This document shows positions 34,189-42,910 of a stretch of DNA of 64,000 bases, in pieces (position 1 is the first letter of the stretch; every line of letters begins with the position of its first letter). Source of the DNA: Oxalobacteraceae bacterium OTU3CAMAD1 (GTDB lineage: Bacteria; Pseudomonadota; Gammaproteobacteria; Burkholderiales; Burkholderiaceae_D); the NCBI GenBank assembly GCA_024123915.1, contig CP099650.1, positions 372,001-436,000 of the forward strand, given 5' to 3'. The position numbers and the translations under genes were made by a program. The notes under the pieces are model-generated. The model searched no databases, was not told where the DNA came from, and saw nothing but the letters and a program-made list of their open reading frames with translations.

Positions 34189-35622
34189 TTAGCCGAGTGA
34201 CGGCGCGATGCGTCGTCCGACAACGTTCTCAATCGCCGCCGCCGCGTGCAGTACCAAGTCGTCACTGCCCGGTTCCGCGAACACCGTCGCACCAAAAGGC
34301 AGCCCCACTTCATCCTCGCCAACGGCAACGGCCACAACCGGTGCGCCAGCCTTCCCCGTGCATTTTGCGGCGACAGCCATGGGGGCCAACAGCACATCGG
34401 CCGCTCCCGCGTGTAAAGCGCCTCGTATGCCTTCTTCGAGGCTCAGTTCGATATCACGCTGACGGTCCGCGACGTACTGCTCCGCGCTGGTGCCAGACGT
34501 GGCATTCGCCGCTTCCAGCAACGACTGGCCGTACGGTATCGCTTCCGGATGGACGCGATTCCACTCGATGATGTCTTGCAGCGACGCAATGCCGCAGGGA
34601 CGATGCTCGCGCAGTAAACTGTTCAGGCTTTCCTTGAACTCAGTGCGGAACACACTGGAACGCAACTCGCTCAATTGCCGGGCGGCTGGCAGGTCGCATG
34701 GGTCGATGATGAGGGCTCCGGCGTCCGCCAGCGATGACAGGACCCGCTCGAATGCCCGGCCCGCTTCGGCGCCGACGACGTCCGCCATGTATTTGCGCGG
34801 CACACCTATCCGCATACCCCGGATCGACCCGCCGGTATGCGCGCACTGTGCGAACTCGCGCAGCGTCGCCAGATCGTTCACATCCGGGCCGGCCATCGCC
34901 TGATACACCAGCATGGCGTCATCGACAGTAATGGTCAGTGGGCCGGGGGAGTCCTGGCTGGGCACAAGCGGAATGACGCCGTAGCGGCTGACTCGCCCGA
35001 CGCTGGGTTTGAAGCCGACGATAGAAGTGTGAATGGCCGGCGCCTGGATCGAATTCTGTGTTTCGCTGCCAATCGCAAATGCACACAAGCGCGCGGCGAC
35101 GGCTGCCGCGGAGCCGACACTTGAGCCGAGCCCCCTGCCATAGCGCAGGCCAAATGGATGGCGCACGACGCCACCCGCGCCACTAAACTCGGCAGGCATG
35201 GTGTCGGAGACAAAGTCCGCGAACTCGGTCAGATTCGTTTTGCCAAGCAAGACCGCGCCGGCTTCCCTCAGGCGCTTCACCAGGGTAGCTTCGTAAGGCG
35301 GAATGAAGCCCGCCAGCGCTTTGCATCCCGCAGACGCGGCACTGCCATCGGCGGTGAACACATTATCCTTGACCAGGAATGGCACCCCATGCAGGGGACC
35401 GCGCCAGCGGCCTGCCGCCAGATCGGCATCGGCAAAACCCGCCTGCTCGAGGGCGAGCGGCGACACACTGCGCACGCAGTTGAGGCCCTGCGCGCCTGCA
35501 TTGAATTGCTCGATGCGCTGCAGGTACCAGGCTGTTACGTCGGTGGACGTTACCTTATGTGCAGCGATTGCCTCGCCGATGGACCTCGCCGTGCCCACGG
35601 AAAGCAGCGACGAAAGATCCAT
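34189..35622 (-). CDS. Amidase-signature-family amidase
   Basis: This 477-aa enzyme has the Ser-cisSer-Lys triad of the family: K85 (FLVKDN), Ser in GSSVGS (about 166-171) and the nucleophile Ser about 191 in SETQNSIQAP. In most members the last motif is TDTGGSIRxP; here Gln-Asn replaces Gly-Gly in the oxyanion loop. It should cleave a carboxamide, perhaps downstream of a ring-opening step. It starts seven bases after the RidA stop, so the two are one operon. The ATG at 35622 is used; a TTG lies one codon upstream. Confidence 0.85.
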   Translation of the reverse strand: MDLSSLLSVGTARSIGEAIAAHKVTSTDVTAWYLQRIEQFNAGAQGLNCVRSVSPLALEQAGFADADLAAGRWRGPLHGVPFLVKDNVFTADGSAASAGCKALAGFIPPYEATLVKRLREAGAVLLGKTNLTEFADFVSDTMPAEFSGAGGVVRHPFGLRYGRGLGSSVGSAAAVAARLCAFAIGSETQNSIQAPAIHTSIVGFKPSVGRVSRYGVIPLVPSQDSPGPLTITVDDAMLVYQAMAGPDVNDLATLREFAQCAHTGGSIRGMRIGVPRKYMADVVGAEAGRAFERVLSSLADAGALIIDPCDLPAARQLSELRSSVFRTEFKESLNSLLREHRPCGIASLQDIIEWNRVHPEAIPYGQSLLEAANATSGTSAEQYVADRQRDIELSLEEGIRGALHAGAADVLLAPMAVAAKCTGKAGAPVVAVAVGEDEVGLPFGATVFAEPGSDDLVLHAAAAIENVVGRRIAPSLG

Positions 35623-35628
35623 CAAGCG

Positions 35629-36075
35629 TCAGTCGCGATCGGCCAAAACCGCCCGGAACGTCACTTCCACCAGTTGCGCAGGAAATGCTAGGCGGGAAAT
35701 GCCGATGATATTGCTTGCGCACTGGGGCTGCTCGCAGCCATACATTGCTTTTCGTACCTTGGCGCCAGCGGTGAAGGCGGCATCGACGTCGAGCACATAT
35801 AAGGTCTCTTCGACCACGTCGTCCAGGGTTGCGCCATAGCGGGCCAGCAACTCGATGGCGTTCACATAGGTCTGGTGCAATTGCGCTTCCATGTTGGAGA
35901 AGTCGACGGGCTTGCCCAATGCATCGAGCTCGGCCGGCGCGACCAGCGCGCCTTCGCCATCATGACTCAGTTGGCCGGAGATATAGATCGTATCCTTGAC
36001 CTTCACGGCCTGAACATAACCGAAGGCTTTTTCCCAGGCGACGCCCAGATTCTCGCAATTTTTTTCTACTGACAT
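35629..36075 (-). CDS. RidA / YjgF-YER057c-family protein
   Basis: This 148-aa protein has the chorismate-mutase-like fold of RidA, with the family phrases IYISGQLSHDG, TYVNAIELLARYGATLDDVVE (shown in part as ELLARYGATLDDVVE), LYVLDVDA and LAFPAQLVEVTFRA. RidA members hydrolyse reactive enamine/imine intermediates; clustered versions belong to nitrogenous-compound degradation. It precedes the amidase by six bases and is likely co-transcribed with the LysR gene upstream or read from its own promoter. The start at 36075 is the standard N-terminus; the frame runs further up to 36294 without homology. Confidence 0.85.
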   Translation of the reverse strand: MSVEKNCENLGVAWEKAFGYVQAVKVKDTIYISGQLSHDGEGALVAPAELDALGKPVDFSNMEAQLHQTYVNAIELLARYGATLDDVVEETLYVLDVDAAFTAGAKVRKAMYGCEQPQCASNIIGISRLAFPAQLVEVTFRAVLADRD

Positions 36076-36208
36076 ATTGTTCGCTTTCTTGAGTGGGCCG
36101 TGGCAGGCGTTCTGCCTTACACCGATCAACGAAGAATAACGTTCCAATAGAGGCGCCGCCTCCCTCAAAAGGCAAATGTGCGCATTCCCTTTAAGATACG
36201 CGACTTCA

Positions 36209-37078
36209 TCAACGGGCTGGAATGGCGGAGTTCGACAGCATGGTATCGGCGATATCCAGCAGCGCCCGCAGGCGATCCATATGCCGCAGGTCATGGTGGT
36301 AACCTACCCAGATATCCCTGCCCGGCGGCGGCTCGGGTGTCTCGATGCACTGTAACCCTGGTGTCGCATCGCCAAGTGGCCTCGGCAGGACTGCCACACC
36401 CATACCTTGCGCGCACATACGTGCCTGGACCGCGCGGCTGGTGCTGGTGAAGACACGCCGCGACAGCGGGAACCGATCAAGCAGCCAGGCGACATCGGGA
36501 AAGTGCGACTGCGCCGAATTCATGAGAATGAGTCCGACCGAAGCCGGATCCGTTTGCATCGCGCGCGCGGATTCGTCCGAACCGTAGAGGCCGTACGGAA
36601 TGCTCATCAGGCGGCGCTGAACGATGTCCGGTTCCGTGAAGGGCACAATACGGAAGGCCACATCGGCCTCGCGACGCGACAGATCGAGCAGCCGGTAGCT
36701 GGCGATCACCTCGGGCACGATAGCTGGATAGCGGCGCGTCAATTCAGCCAGCACCGGCGCCAGAACATAGCCGGCAAACCACTCCGCCGAAGATATCCTT
36801 AGCACGCCTTCGAGGCGTTCGTGGTTGCCCGCCAACCGTCGTTCCATGGCCAGTCCGGAATTTTCCATGGATTCCGCCAGCGCCAGCACCGCGTCCCCGG
36901 TGTCCGTCAGTACCAGCCCATCCTTGGTCCTGCGGAAGAGCGCCTGCTCCGCCTCGTCTTCGAGCGCCTTGATCCGCCGACCCACGGTCGGATGACTTAC
37001 CCCCAGTCTGCGGGCCGCCTCGCCCAGAGAACCTGAGCGGACCACCGCCAAGAAAATTCGGACGTCGCTCCATTCCAT
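36209..37078 (-). CDS. LysR-family transcriptional regulator
   Basis: This 289-aa protein begins MEWSDVRIFLAVVRSGSLGE, with the HTH core AARRLGVSHPTVGRRIKALE and a substrate-binding domain (about 88-285). It is divergent from the SnoaL-like/DHA2 pair (37222 onward) and upstream of ridA-amidase on the same strand, so it could control either. The start at 37078 is the usual LysR beginning; the frame extends to 37177 without similarity. Confidence 0.88.
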   Translation of the reverse strand: MEWSDVRIFLAVVRSGSLGEAARRLGVSHPTVGRRIKALEDEAEQALFRRTKDGLVLTDTGDAVLALAESMENSGLAMERRLAGNHERLEGVLRISSAEWFAGYVLAPVLAELTRRYPAIVPEVIASYRLLDLSRREADVAFRIVPFTEPDIVQRRLMSIPYGLYGSDESARAMQTDPASVGLILMNSAQSHFPDVAWLLDRFPLSRRVFTSTSRAVQARMCAQGMGVAVLPRPLGDATPGLQCIETPEPPPGRDIWVGYHHDLRHMDRLRALLDIADTMLSNSAIPAR

Positions 37079-37221
37079 GTGTAAAAACCCGTTCAAAAAT
37101 GTACGCCGAATATACAGGAATGGCAGTTCACCGACAAATCTGTTTGCAGCATCATGGCGCCTATCGAGCTGGCCCATGCTGGGTCGGCATTTTCAAATGC
37201 TATTCCACAAGGAGATTTCCC

Positions 37222-37695
37222 ATGTCAAAAGAACTTGAGGCGCGCCTGGACGCCATCGAAAGCCGTTTCGCCATCGATGCACTCATCGCCAATTACGCGG
37301 AAGCGTTCGACACAATGAACATGGCCCTGCTAGCCACCCTTTGGCACCCCGACTCGCGGTTATTGCTTGGACAGAACGGCAACTCCGAGGGCCTGGAGGC
37401 CATCCTGGCACAGGCCGAAGTCAACATGAAACGCATGCCGCACATGCACCACTGGATGGCCAACGCGCTGATTACCGTGGAAGGCGATCGCGCCCATGGA
37501 ACGGTAGCGGCGGACTGCATTTTCTACGACGTCGACCAAGGCCCGTTGCAGGTAAGCGGTCAGTACAAGGATATCTATGATCGGCGGGACGGCCGCTGGG
37601 CATTCGTCGAGCGCAGGTTCACGATGCACTATGCAACGCCACTGAAAGATTGGGCCCCGGTCGCGGGCACGGAGCGCTTCGGTCTGCCGGCATGA
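37222..37695 (+). CDS. SnoaL-like / NTF2-fold protein
   Basis: This 157-aa protein shows the SnoaL_4-type pattern: an N-terminal helix pair (ESRFAIDALIANYAEAFD), TLWHPDSRLLLG, MHHWMANALITVEGDRA and a final DRRDGRWAFVERRF strand. Such cone-shaped folds serve as small isomerases, hydratases or ligand binders. AAGGAG lies seven bases before the ATG. Its stop overlaps the ATG of the DHA2 pump gene (ATGA). Substrate unknown; the pairing suggests a role with the compound exported by the pump. Confidence 0.75.
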   Translation: MSKELEARLDAIESRFAIDALIANYAEAFDTMNMALLATLWHPDSRLLLGQNGNSEGLEAILAQAEVNMKRMPHMHHWMANALITVEGDRAHGTVAADCIFYDVDQGPLQVSGQYKDIYDRRDGRWAFVERRFTMHYATPLKDWAPVAGTERFGLPA

Positions 37696-39128
37696 CCCGC
37701 GCGTTCTCCACTAAAAACATGCACACGACGACGTCCGCCGCCCGCCGCTGGTTGGCATTTGCGGTGTTACTGGTGGGGGCATTTTTGCCTCCACTGGACT
37801 TTTTCATCGTGAACGTCGCCCTGCCGTCCATCCAGGGTTCGCTTCACGCCAGCGCTGCGGAACTACAACTGGTTATTTCCGGATACGCCTCGGCCTACGC
37901 GGTCTTCCTCATCACCGGTGGCCGGCTCGGTGACCTGTTCGGTCGACGCAAGATCTTCCTGATTGGCATCAGCGGCTTCGGACTGACCTCGGTATTGTGC
38001 GGTCTGGCCACTTCACCGGCCTTGCTGATCGTCGGTCGTATCCTTCAAGGCCTGAGTTCGGCCGCCATGGCGCCACAAGGCCTGGCGTCGATTCACGCGC
38101 TGTTTCCGGAGCACGAGCGTGCACGCGCGCTGGGACTGTACGGCGCCGCTGTCGGACTGGCAGCTGTGGCCGCGCAAGCGCTCGGCGGTGCCTTGATCAC
38201 CACAAACTTCTTTCACCTGGAATGGCGCATTATTTTTCTGATTAACCTGCCGGTGGTCGCTGCCGTGCTCATTTTCGGCTTCCCACTGCTGCCTGACGTA
38301 CGCGGCGATCACCCGGCGCCGCTCGACAAAATCGGGGCGCTGCTGTGTGCTTTCACGCTCGCCTTGTTGATTGTTCCGCTGGTCGAGGGACGGGAGTTGG
38401 GTTGGCCGTGGTGGACCTGCGCGATGCTCATCGCGTCCCCTCTCGCTGGCGTTTGCTTCTGGGAATACGAAAAGGCCTATGCCCGTCGGGGCGGGGTCCC
38501 GCTCGTCAGCGTTGAGCTGGTCAACTTGCCCGGGCTGATGAGTGGCCTCATAGGCGTTCTCTTCTTCTATGTCGTCTCTGCCTTTTTCCTGGTCTTCTCC
38601 GTTTATCTTCAATCGGCAATCGGGCTGAGTCCTCTGGAAACGGGGTTGGTCTTTCTGCCCTTCGGCATAGGCGCCTTCATTGGCCCGCTGACGACGCCGC
38701 TGGCCATCCGCGTTGTCGGGAGGTTCGTTCCCGCCATCGGCATGATGCTCGAAGTCGCCGGCTGCGTGATCCTGGCCGTCATCGTGGCTTGCGCGCCTGG
38801 CCGAATGCCCGCCCATATTCCGCTGGTCATTGCAGTCGGGTTATTGGGCTTCGGTCAGGGATGGGCGCTGCCAACGCTCGTGCGCGCTGTCATCAATCGG
38901 GCGCCGCCGACCGGTTCCGGAATGATTGCCGGCATAACGAACTCAGCCTTGCAGATCAGCGCGGCGCTTGGCGTCGCGGTGATGGGGGGCATCTTCTTCA
39001 CCGTGGCAGGGGCGTCGCCCGATTCGGTCTCGATGGCCGACGCGTTAGCCGCCGCCATGCTGTGCGTGGCCGCCAGTCTCTCCATCTCTGCGGTCTTTTC
39101 CATCGTGGCGTCCAGACCGGGGCGATAG
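37692..39128 (+). CDS. MFS drug-efflux transporter, DHA2 (EmrB/QacA) type
   Basis: This 478-aa protein has 13-14 predicted membrane helices and DHA2 motifs: LDFFIVNVALPSIQ in helix 1, GGRLGDLFGRRKIF (motif A) and the GAAVGLAAVAAQALGGAL-type motif C. It should export hydrophobic or cationic compounds with H+ antiport. It overlaps the SnoaL-like gene by four bases. A divergent LysR regulator upstream is the likely controller. No EmrA-like adaptor is encoded, so it probably acts alone in the inner membrane. Confidence 0.88.
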   Translation: MTRAFSTKNMHTTTSAARRWLAFAVLLVGAFLPPLDFFIVNVALPSIQGSLHASAAELQLVISGYASAYAVFLITGGRLGDLFGRRKIFLIGISGFGLTSVLCGLATSPALLIVGRILQGLSSAAMAPQGLASIHALFPEHERARALGLYGAAVGLAAVAAQALGGALITTNFFHLEWRIIFLINLPVVAAVLIFGFPLLPDVRGDHPAPLDKIGALLCAFTLALLIVPLVEGRELGWPWWTCAMLIASPLAGVCFWEYEKAYARRGGVPLVSVELVNLPGLMSGLIGVLFFYVVSAFFLVFSVYLQSAIGLSPLETGLVFLPFGIGAFIGPLTTPLAIRVVGRFVPAIGMMLEVAGCVILAVIVACAPGRMPAHIPLVIAVGLLGFGQGWALPTLVRAVINRAPPTGSGMIAGITNSALQISAALGVAVMGGIFFTVAGASPDSVSMADALAAAMLCVAASLSISAVFSIVASRPGR

Positions 39129-39168
39129 ATAATGTTGCCATTCGCCCCCGTGAAGCGGGGGTTGGCGG

Positions 39169-40134
39169 TCAGTAATCCCAGATCACCGGCACCCAACGGA
39201 AGGCATCGCCGTCGACGGCCACTCGGCTGACGGAGGGGAACGGCAAGTGGGAGGCCACCAGCAGCCCGCCGTTCTCCGCCAGTTCCCGGAACAGGCCGAT
39301 CCGAACGCGAGCCGCCTCCTCCGGGTCGTGTTCGAAGCCGTTTTGCCACTCCGGATGCTCGAACCCGACCGGGAACATGGCGTCGCCGGCAAACATCAGC
39401 CGTTCACCATCGGATTCAAGGTCGACCACGCTGTGGCCGGGTGTGTGGCCGCCGGTGAGACGCACAACCACTCCCGGCGCGACTTCGTACGTGTCGTCGA
39501 AAATCCGAATTCGGTCGCGGTATTCATCATGGAAGCTGGCGGCCGTTGAGCGCAGCACGTCCGGCACGGGCTTCGGCATATCCGTGTGGGAGAAATCGGG
39601 CGACGTCCAGAACTTGACCTCGGCGGCGGCCACGTGGATGCGCACGTCAGGACGCAGCCGGTTTTTCACGTCATCGACGAGCATCCCGCCGACGTGGTCC
39701 ATGTGCATGTGGGTAATGATCACGTCGGTCACGGATTCCAGGCTGATGCCGGCGGCCTCCAGGCGCTGCGGAAACTGCCCGGCGCGCGGGAAGCCCGGGA
39801 ACTGACCTCCCAACCCCGCGTCGATGAGGATGGTCTGGTCGCCGCTGCGCACCACCATCACGTTCAACGGCCAGTCGAACGTCTGTTGCGGCATGAAATG
39901 ATCGTCCAGCCAGATTGCCAGGTCGGCTTCGGCGACATTGGTGGCCATCGTCGCTGTGGGTAACGGCAGCACCCCGTCGCTGATGACCAGCACGTCCAGC
40001 TTGCCGAGCTTTAGCGCATAACGCGACGGCACCAGCTCCTGTGGAGCATTGATTAAACCCATGTCGGTATGCGTATCGCGTTTGATCGGGCTCTTTTTTG
40101 TTGGCGCCTGAATATTGCTGACCATTTGATTCAT
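39169..40134 (-). CDS. MBL-fold metallo-hydrolase
   Basis: This 321-aa enzyme has the metallo-beta-lactamase site HMHMDH (H142, H144, D146, H147), GHTPGHS as the next ligand loop and FAGD as the bridging Asp. Its overall layout is that of lactonase/aryldialkylphosphatase-like hydrolases; the PLNVMVVR...LIDAGLG front part is typical. The ATG at 40134 is preferred to that at 40140 because AGGAG directly abuts the latter. It follows the FAD oxidoreductase gene on the same strand. Substrate unknown. Confidence 0.82.
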   Translation of the reverse strand: MNQMVSNIQAPTKKSPIKRDTHTDMGLINAPQELVPSRYALKLGKLDVLVISDGVLPLPTATMATNVAEADLAIWLDDHFMPQQTFDWPLNVMVVRSGDQTILIDAGLGGQFPGFPRAGQFPQRLEAAGISLESVTDVIITHMHMDHVGGMLVDDVKNRLRPDVRIHVAAAEVKFWTSPDFSHTDMPKPVPDVLRSTAASFHDEYRDRIRIFDDTYEVAPGVVVRLTGGHTPGHSVVDLESDGERLMFAGDAMFPVGFEHPEWQNGFEHDPEEAARVRIGLFRELAENGGLLVASHLPFPSVSRVAVDGDAFRWVPVIWDY

Positions 40135-40206
40135 GTTCATCTCCTGTGAATGTTGCGAATGGTTTGATACGTGTTGAAACGAGCTCCGCTAATGCGGGCG
40201 ACAGGT

Positions 40207-41412
40207 TCAGAGGTCGGTGACCCGCTCCGGATCGGCCGACGCCAGCGCGGCGGCGCGCTCGGCCTTTGGTGGATAGATCCAGACGGTATTGATCTCCCGC
40301 TTCGTCTTCTTGGCAACCTCGCCGACCATCTCCACCTTGCGGTCCCAGCCGCGCGTGAACAGCGCACCAGCTTCGCCGAGGTCCAGACAGGTGACGTAGG
40401 CCTTCTGGTGGTAGGGTTTGGTCGGCACGCCGAGCAACTCGGCCGCGGCGTTATTGCCGGCAAAAGCGCCCATCCGAGTGGCGTGCTGGCAGGACATCAA
40501 TGCATAGTTACCTTCGTCGTCGCAGGCGGCGCGGGCGGCGTCGCCGGTGGCGAAGACGCTTGGAACACCCGGCACGCGCAGGTCGCGATCGACCAGCAGC
40601 CGTCCGGAATTGTCGCGTTCGGCGGTGATGTGCTCGGTCAGCGGGGCGGCGCGAATGCCGGCCGCCCAAATGACGGTCTCGGTCCCTATGTGTTCGCCGC
40701 TGGACAAGGTGACGCCCGATTTGTCGAGCGAGGCGACGCCGACGCCGAGGCGGGTTTCCACGCCGAGCTTGCGCAGCGCGTCGTCGATGACGGGGCGGGA
40801 ATCGGGGCCCATGTCGGGTGCGATCGCATTGTTGCGGTCGACGATGATGACGCGGGTCTGGACATCGTTGCCGAGGATGCCGCGCAGCCGCGCCGGGATT
40901 TCAGTCGCCGCCTCGATGCCGGTGAAGCCGCCGCCGACCACAACGACCGTGTTGCGCCCGTTCGTGGCGGGACGCCCGGCCAGGCCGTGCAGGTGCTTGT
41001 CTAGGGCGACCGCGTCGTCGAGCGAATCGACGCTGAAGCTGTGCTCGGCGAGACCGGGTATGTTCGGACGAAACAGCCGGCTACCCGAAGCGACGACCAA
41101 GCGGTCGTAGGAGAGCGACTTGCGTCCCCCTTCCCGGGTCGCGATGCCTACGGTGCGGGAGCTGGCGTCGATCGTCTCGGCACTGCCTTGCACATACACA
41201 ACGTCGGTGGCATTGAACACCTCCAACAGCGATGCGGTGAGGGTTTCGGGATTTGGTTCGTAGAGCCGGGGGCGGACCACCAGCGTCGGTTCTGGAGAGA
41301 CCAGCGCGATTTCCAGTTCCTCCGGTGTAACGCCCCGGATATCGCGCAGGCGGGCGGCGGAAAGCGCGGCGTACATGCCGGCGAAGCCGGCCCCTATGAT
41401 GACGAGTCGCAT
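40207..41412 (-). CDS. NDH-2-like FAD-dependent pyridine nucleotide oxidoreductase
   Basis: This 401-aa flavoprotein has two Rossmann dinucleotide sites (IIGAGFAGMYAA at the N-terminus; VVVGGGFTGIEAA in the middle) and the late FAD phrase SVFATGDAA. It resembles type II NADH dehydrogenases and related quinone reductases but has no clear C-terminal membrane anchor. The start at 41412 has AAGGAG eight bases upstream; the frame extends eleven codons further up. It sits between the AraC regulator and the MBL hydrolase on one strand, so the three may form an operon. Confidence 0.82.
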   Translation of the reverse strand: MRLVIIGAGFAGMYAALSAARLRDIRGVTPEELEIALVSPEPTLVVRPRLYEPNPETLTASLLEVFNATDVVYVQGSAETIDASSRTVGIATREGGRKSLSYDRLVVASGSRLFRPNIPGLAEHSFSVDSLDDAVALDKHLHGLAGRPATNGRNTVVVVGGGFTGIEAATEIPARLRGILGNDVQTRVIIVDRNNAIAPDMGPDSRPVIDDALRKLGVETRLGVGVASLDKSGVTLSSGEHIGTETVIWAAGIRAAPLTEHITAERDNSGRLLVDRDLRVPGVPSVFATGDAARAACDDEGNYALMSCQHATRMGAFAGNNAAAELLGVPTKPYHQKAYVTCLDLGEAGALFTRGWDRKVEMVGEVAKKTKREINTVWIYPPKAERAAALASADPERVTDL

Positions 41413-41508
41413 GTGACTTACTCCTTTGGTGATGGGCACAGCCATAATGTAGCTAGCCGCGCACGCGAGCGCTCCATCGCGATTGACCTGATTGCAGCGC
41501 GATTGCTG

Positions 41509-42441
41509 CTAACGCGCGCGCCGACGCCATTCGCTCGGCGTTTCGCCGGTGAGCTTGCGAAACCCGGCGGCAAAGGCGGTTTGCGAGGCATAGCCCAGCG
41601 CCGCCGCGACCGACATGACGGATGCGTCGGTGTCGCGCAGCATGGTCATGGCTTGCTCGAGCCGGTGCTGGCGCAGCCACGCATGCGGCGCAAGCCCGGT
41701 GCTTTCCTTGAAGGCGCGACAGAAGTGAAACCGCGACAGGCCGGCCTCGGCTGCGAGCGCCGCGAGCGAAACGTCGGCGTCGCTGTCCGAACGCAGGCGT
41801 TCGATCGCGCGAAGCAGGGCCTTGGGCGCCAGCCCGCCCCTGGTCGGCTGTAGCGTTGCCGGCGAGCCGATGTGCGCGGCCAGCAGACGCGTGGCCAGCA
41901 GGTCGATCAGTTGCTGCCTGAACAGCGTATCAAGTGCCTCATTGCCTTCCAGGAAATCGGACACGCTCAAGAGCAAGCGCGAGGTGATGGGATCGGGCTG
42001 CGCGGTGCGCTCGAGCAGTTCGACCGGAGCGGCGATCCCGGCCTCGTTGGCGATGCGCGCGAGCGATGAATGCGGAAGATAGAGCGTAACAATATCGACA
42101 GGTTTCGGGATATCCCATCGGGAGCTGGAGGCTTGCGGAATGATGATCACCGTCCCGGGGCGAAGCGTTCCAATCGCCGTCGATCTTCCCGACCGGCGTT
42201 GCATGCGCTGCACGGTGCCGTTGTAAGCCATGATGACGTGGTGGATCATGGGTCCGACGACGTCGTGCAACGGATCATGTTTCCAATGGGCGATTCCGGC
42301 GCCGGACTGGTCCAAGGTGATGCGCAATGGCGTGGTTGCGAGCACACGCGCCATCTCCTTGTCGGCGGGACGGGCATCGGCAATTGGCAAGTCGCTCTCG
42401 CGCGCCTCGAAATAATCGCGTGAGATCGGTGAGGTTTTCAT
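41509..42441 (-). CDS. AraC-family transcriptional regulator (AraC_binding_2-like sensor)
   Basis: This 310-aa regulator has an N-terminal cupin-like sensor (about 30-180; RPGTVIIIPQASSSRWDI region) and an AraC HTH domain (about 205-305) with LAALAAEAGLSRFHFCRAFK and VAAALGYASQTAFAAGFRK helices. It lies immediately upstream, on the same strand, of the oxidoreductase and hydrolase genes and probably controls them. The final RRRAR tail is common in this group. Confidence 0.86.
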   Translation of the reverse strand: MKTSPISRDYFEARESDLPIADARPADKEMARVLATTPLRITLDQSGAGIAHWKHDPLHDVVGPMIHHVIMAYNGTVQRMQRRSGRSTAIGTLRPGTVIIIPQASSSRWDIPKPVDIVTLYLPHSSLARIANEAGIAAPVELLERTAQPDPITSRLLLSVSDFLEGNEALDTLFRQQLIDLLATRLLAAHIGSPATLQPTRGGLAPKALLRAIERLRSDSDADVSLAALAAEAGLSRFHFCRAFKESTGLAPHAWLRQHRLEQAMTMLRDTDASVMSVAAALGYASQTAFAAGFRKLTGETPSEWRRRAR

Positions 42442-42547
42442 GCTTCGGGCCTGTCAGGGTAATGGGAGACGCCCCGTGCGTCTCCCATACCTTTAAGACG
42501 GCAGCCGCGACCGGTTTGTGACAGGTTGCCGGTCTATCTTGTTCGGC

Positions 42548-42584
42548 AAAAAAACGCCAACCGGTTGAATGGGTTGGCGTTTTT
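42548..42584. terminator. Strong bidirectional Rho-independent terminator
   Basis: A run of A leads into ACGCCAACC, an eight- to nine-base loop, then GGTTGGCGT and a T run. Both strands therefore show a GC-rich stem followed by T residues. On the minus strand it would end transcripts coming from the 344-aa gene. Confidence 0.8.
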
Positions 42585-42777
42585 ACGAAACACTCAGCCT
42601 TGACTTGAAACAATAAAGTTGGTCGAGATTGCCGAATGCGATGAACAGCAGCCCGAAAAAGAAGTCACTTTTTTTAACCTCATCTAGCTCATAGGCTCAG
42701 ACGCCGAACCCAACGACGACCTGCAACGATCACTGCAGTTCTGCCGCGCTCGATTGCTGGAAGCGGAAAGTGGTCAT
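42583..42777 (-). other. 64-codon frame with two in-frame TGA codons (speculative)
   Basis: A minus-strand ATG at 42777 with AAGGA eight bases upstream opens MTTFRFQQSSAAELQ. It then meets TGA (42732-42730), ten codons on another TGA (42699-42697), and continues 37 codons, including the segment AYELDEVKKSDFFFGLLFIA, to a TAA (42585) that touches the terminator stem. It may be a 15-residue peptide followed by untranslated RNA, a decayed small gene, or a TGA-recoded frame. No selenocysteine gene is in the window to support the last. Confidence 0.2.
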
Positions 42778-42910
42778 GGGGTCGATCCTTCAGCTGTGGG
42801 TGAATGGCGGGCGCCATCCCAATGATGGCGCTACCAACCGACATGATCAATGATCCGTAAGGAACGCCGCCTGTCGGTTGCGCGGCAGGCGGCCGCTTCG
42901 TACGGGTTCG

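Larger units (their letters stand above)
42442..42910. other. Intergenic region with terminator, stem-loops and an interrupted small frame
   Basis: This 469-base stretch between the AraC gene start and the end of the 344-aa gene holds no standard gene. It has a strong bidirectional stem-loop (42548-42584), a 64-codon minus-strand frame with two TGA codons (42583-42777), a perfect 8-bp-arm hairpin GCGCCATC/GATGGCGC (42811-42831) and another stem GCCGCCTG/CAGGCGGC (42866-42893) just after the stop of the 344-aa gene. Confidence 0.55.
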
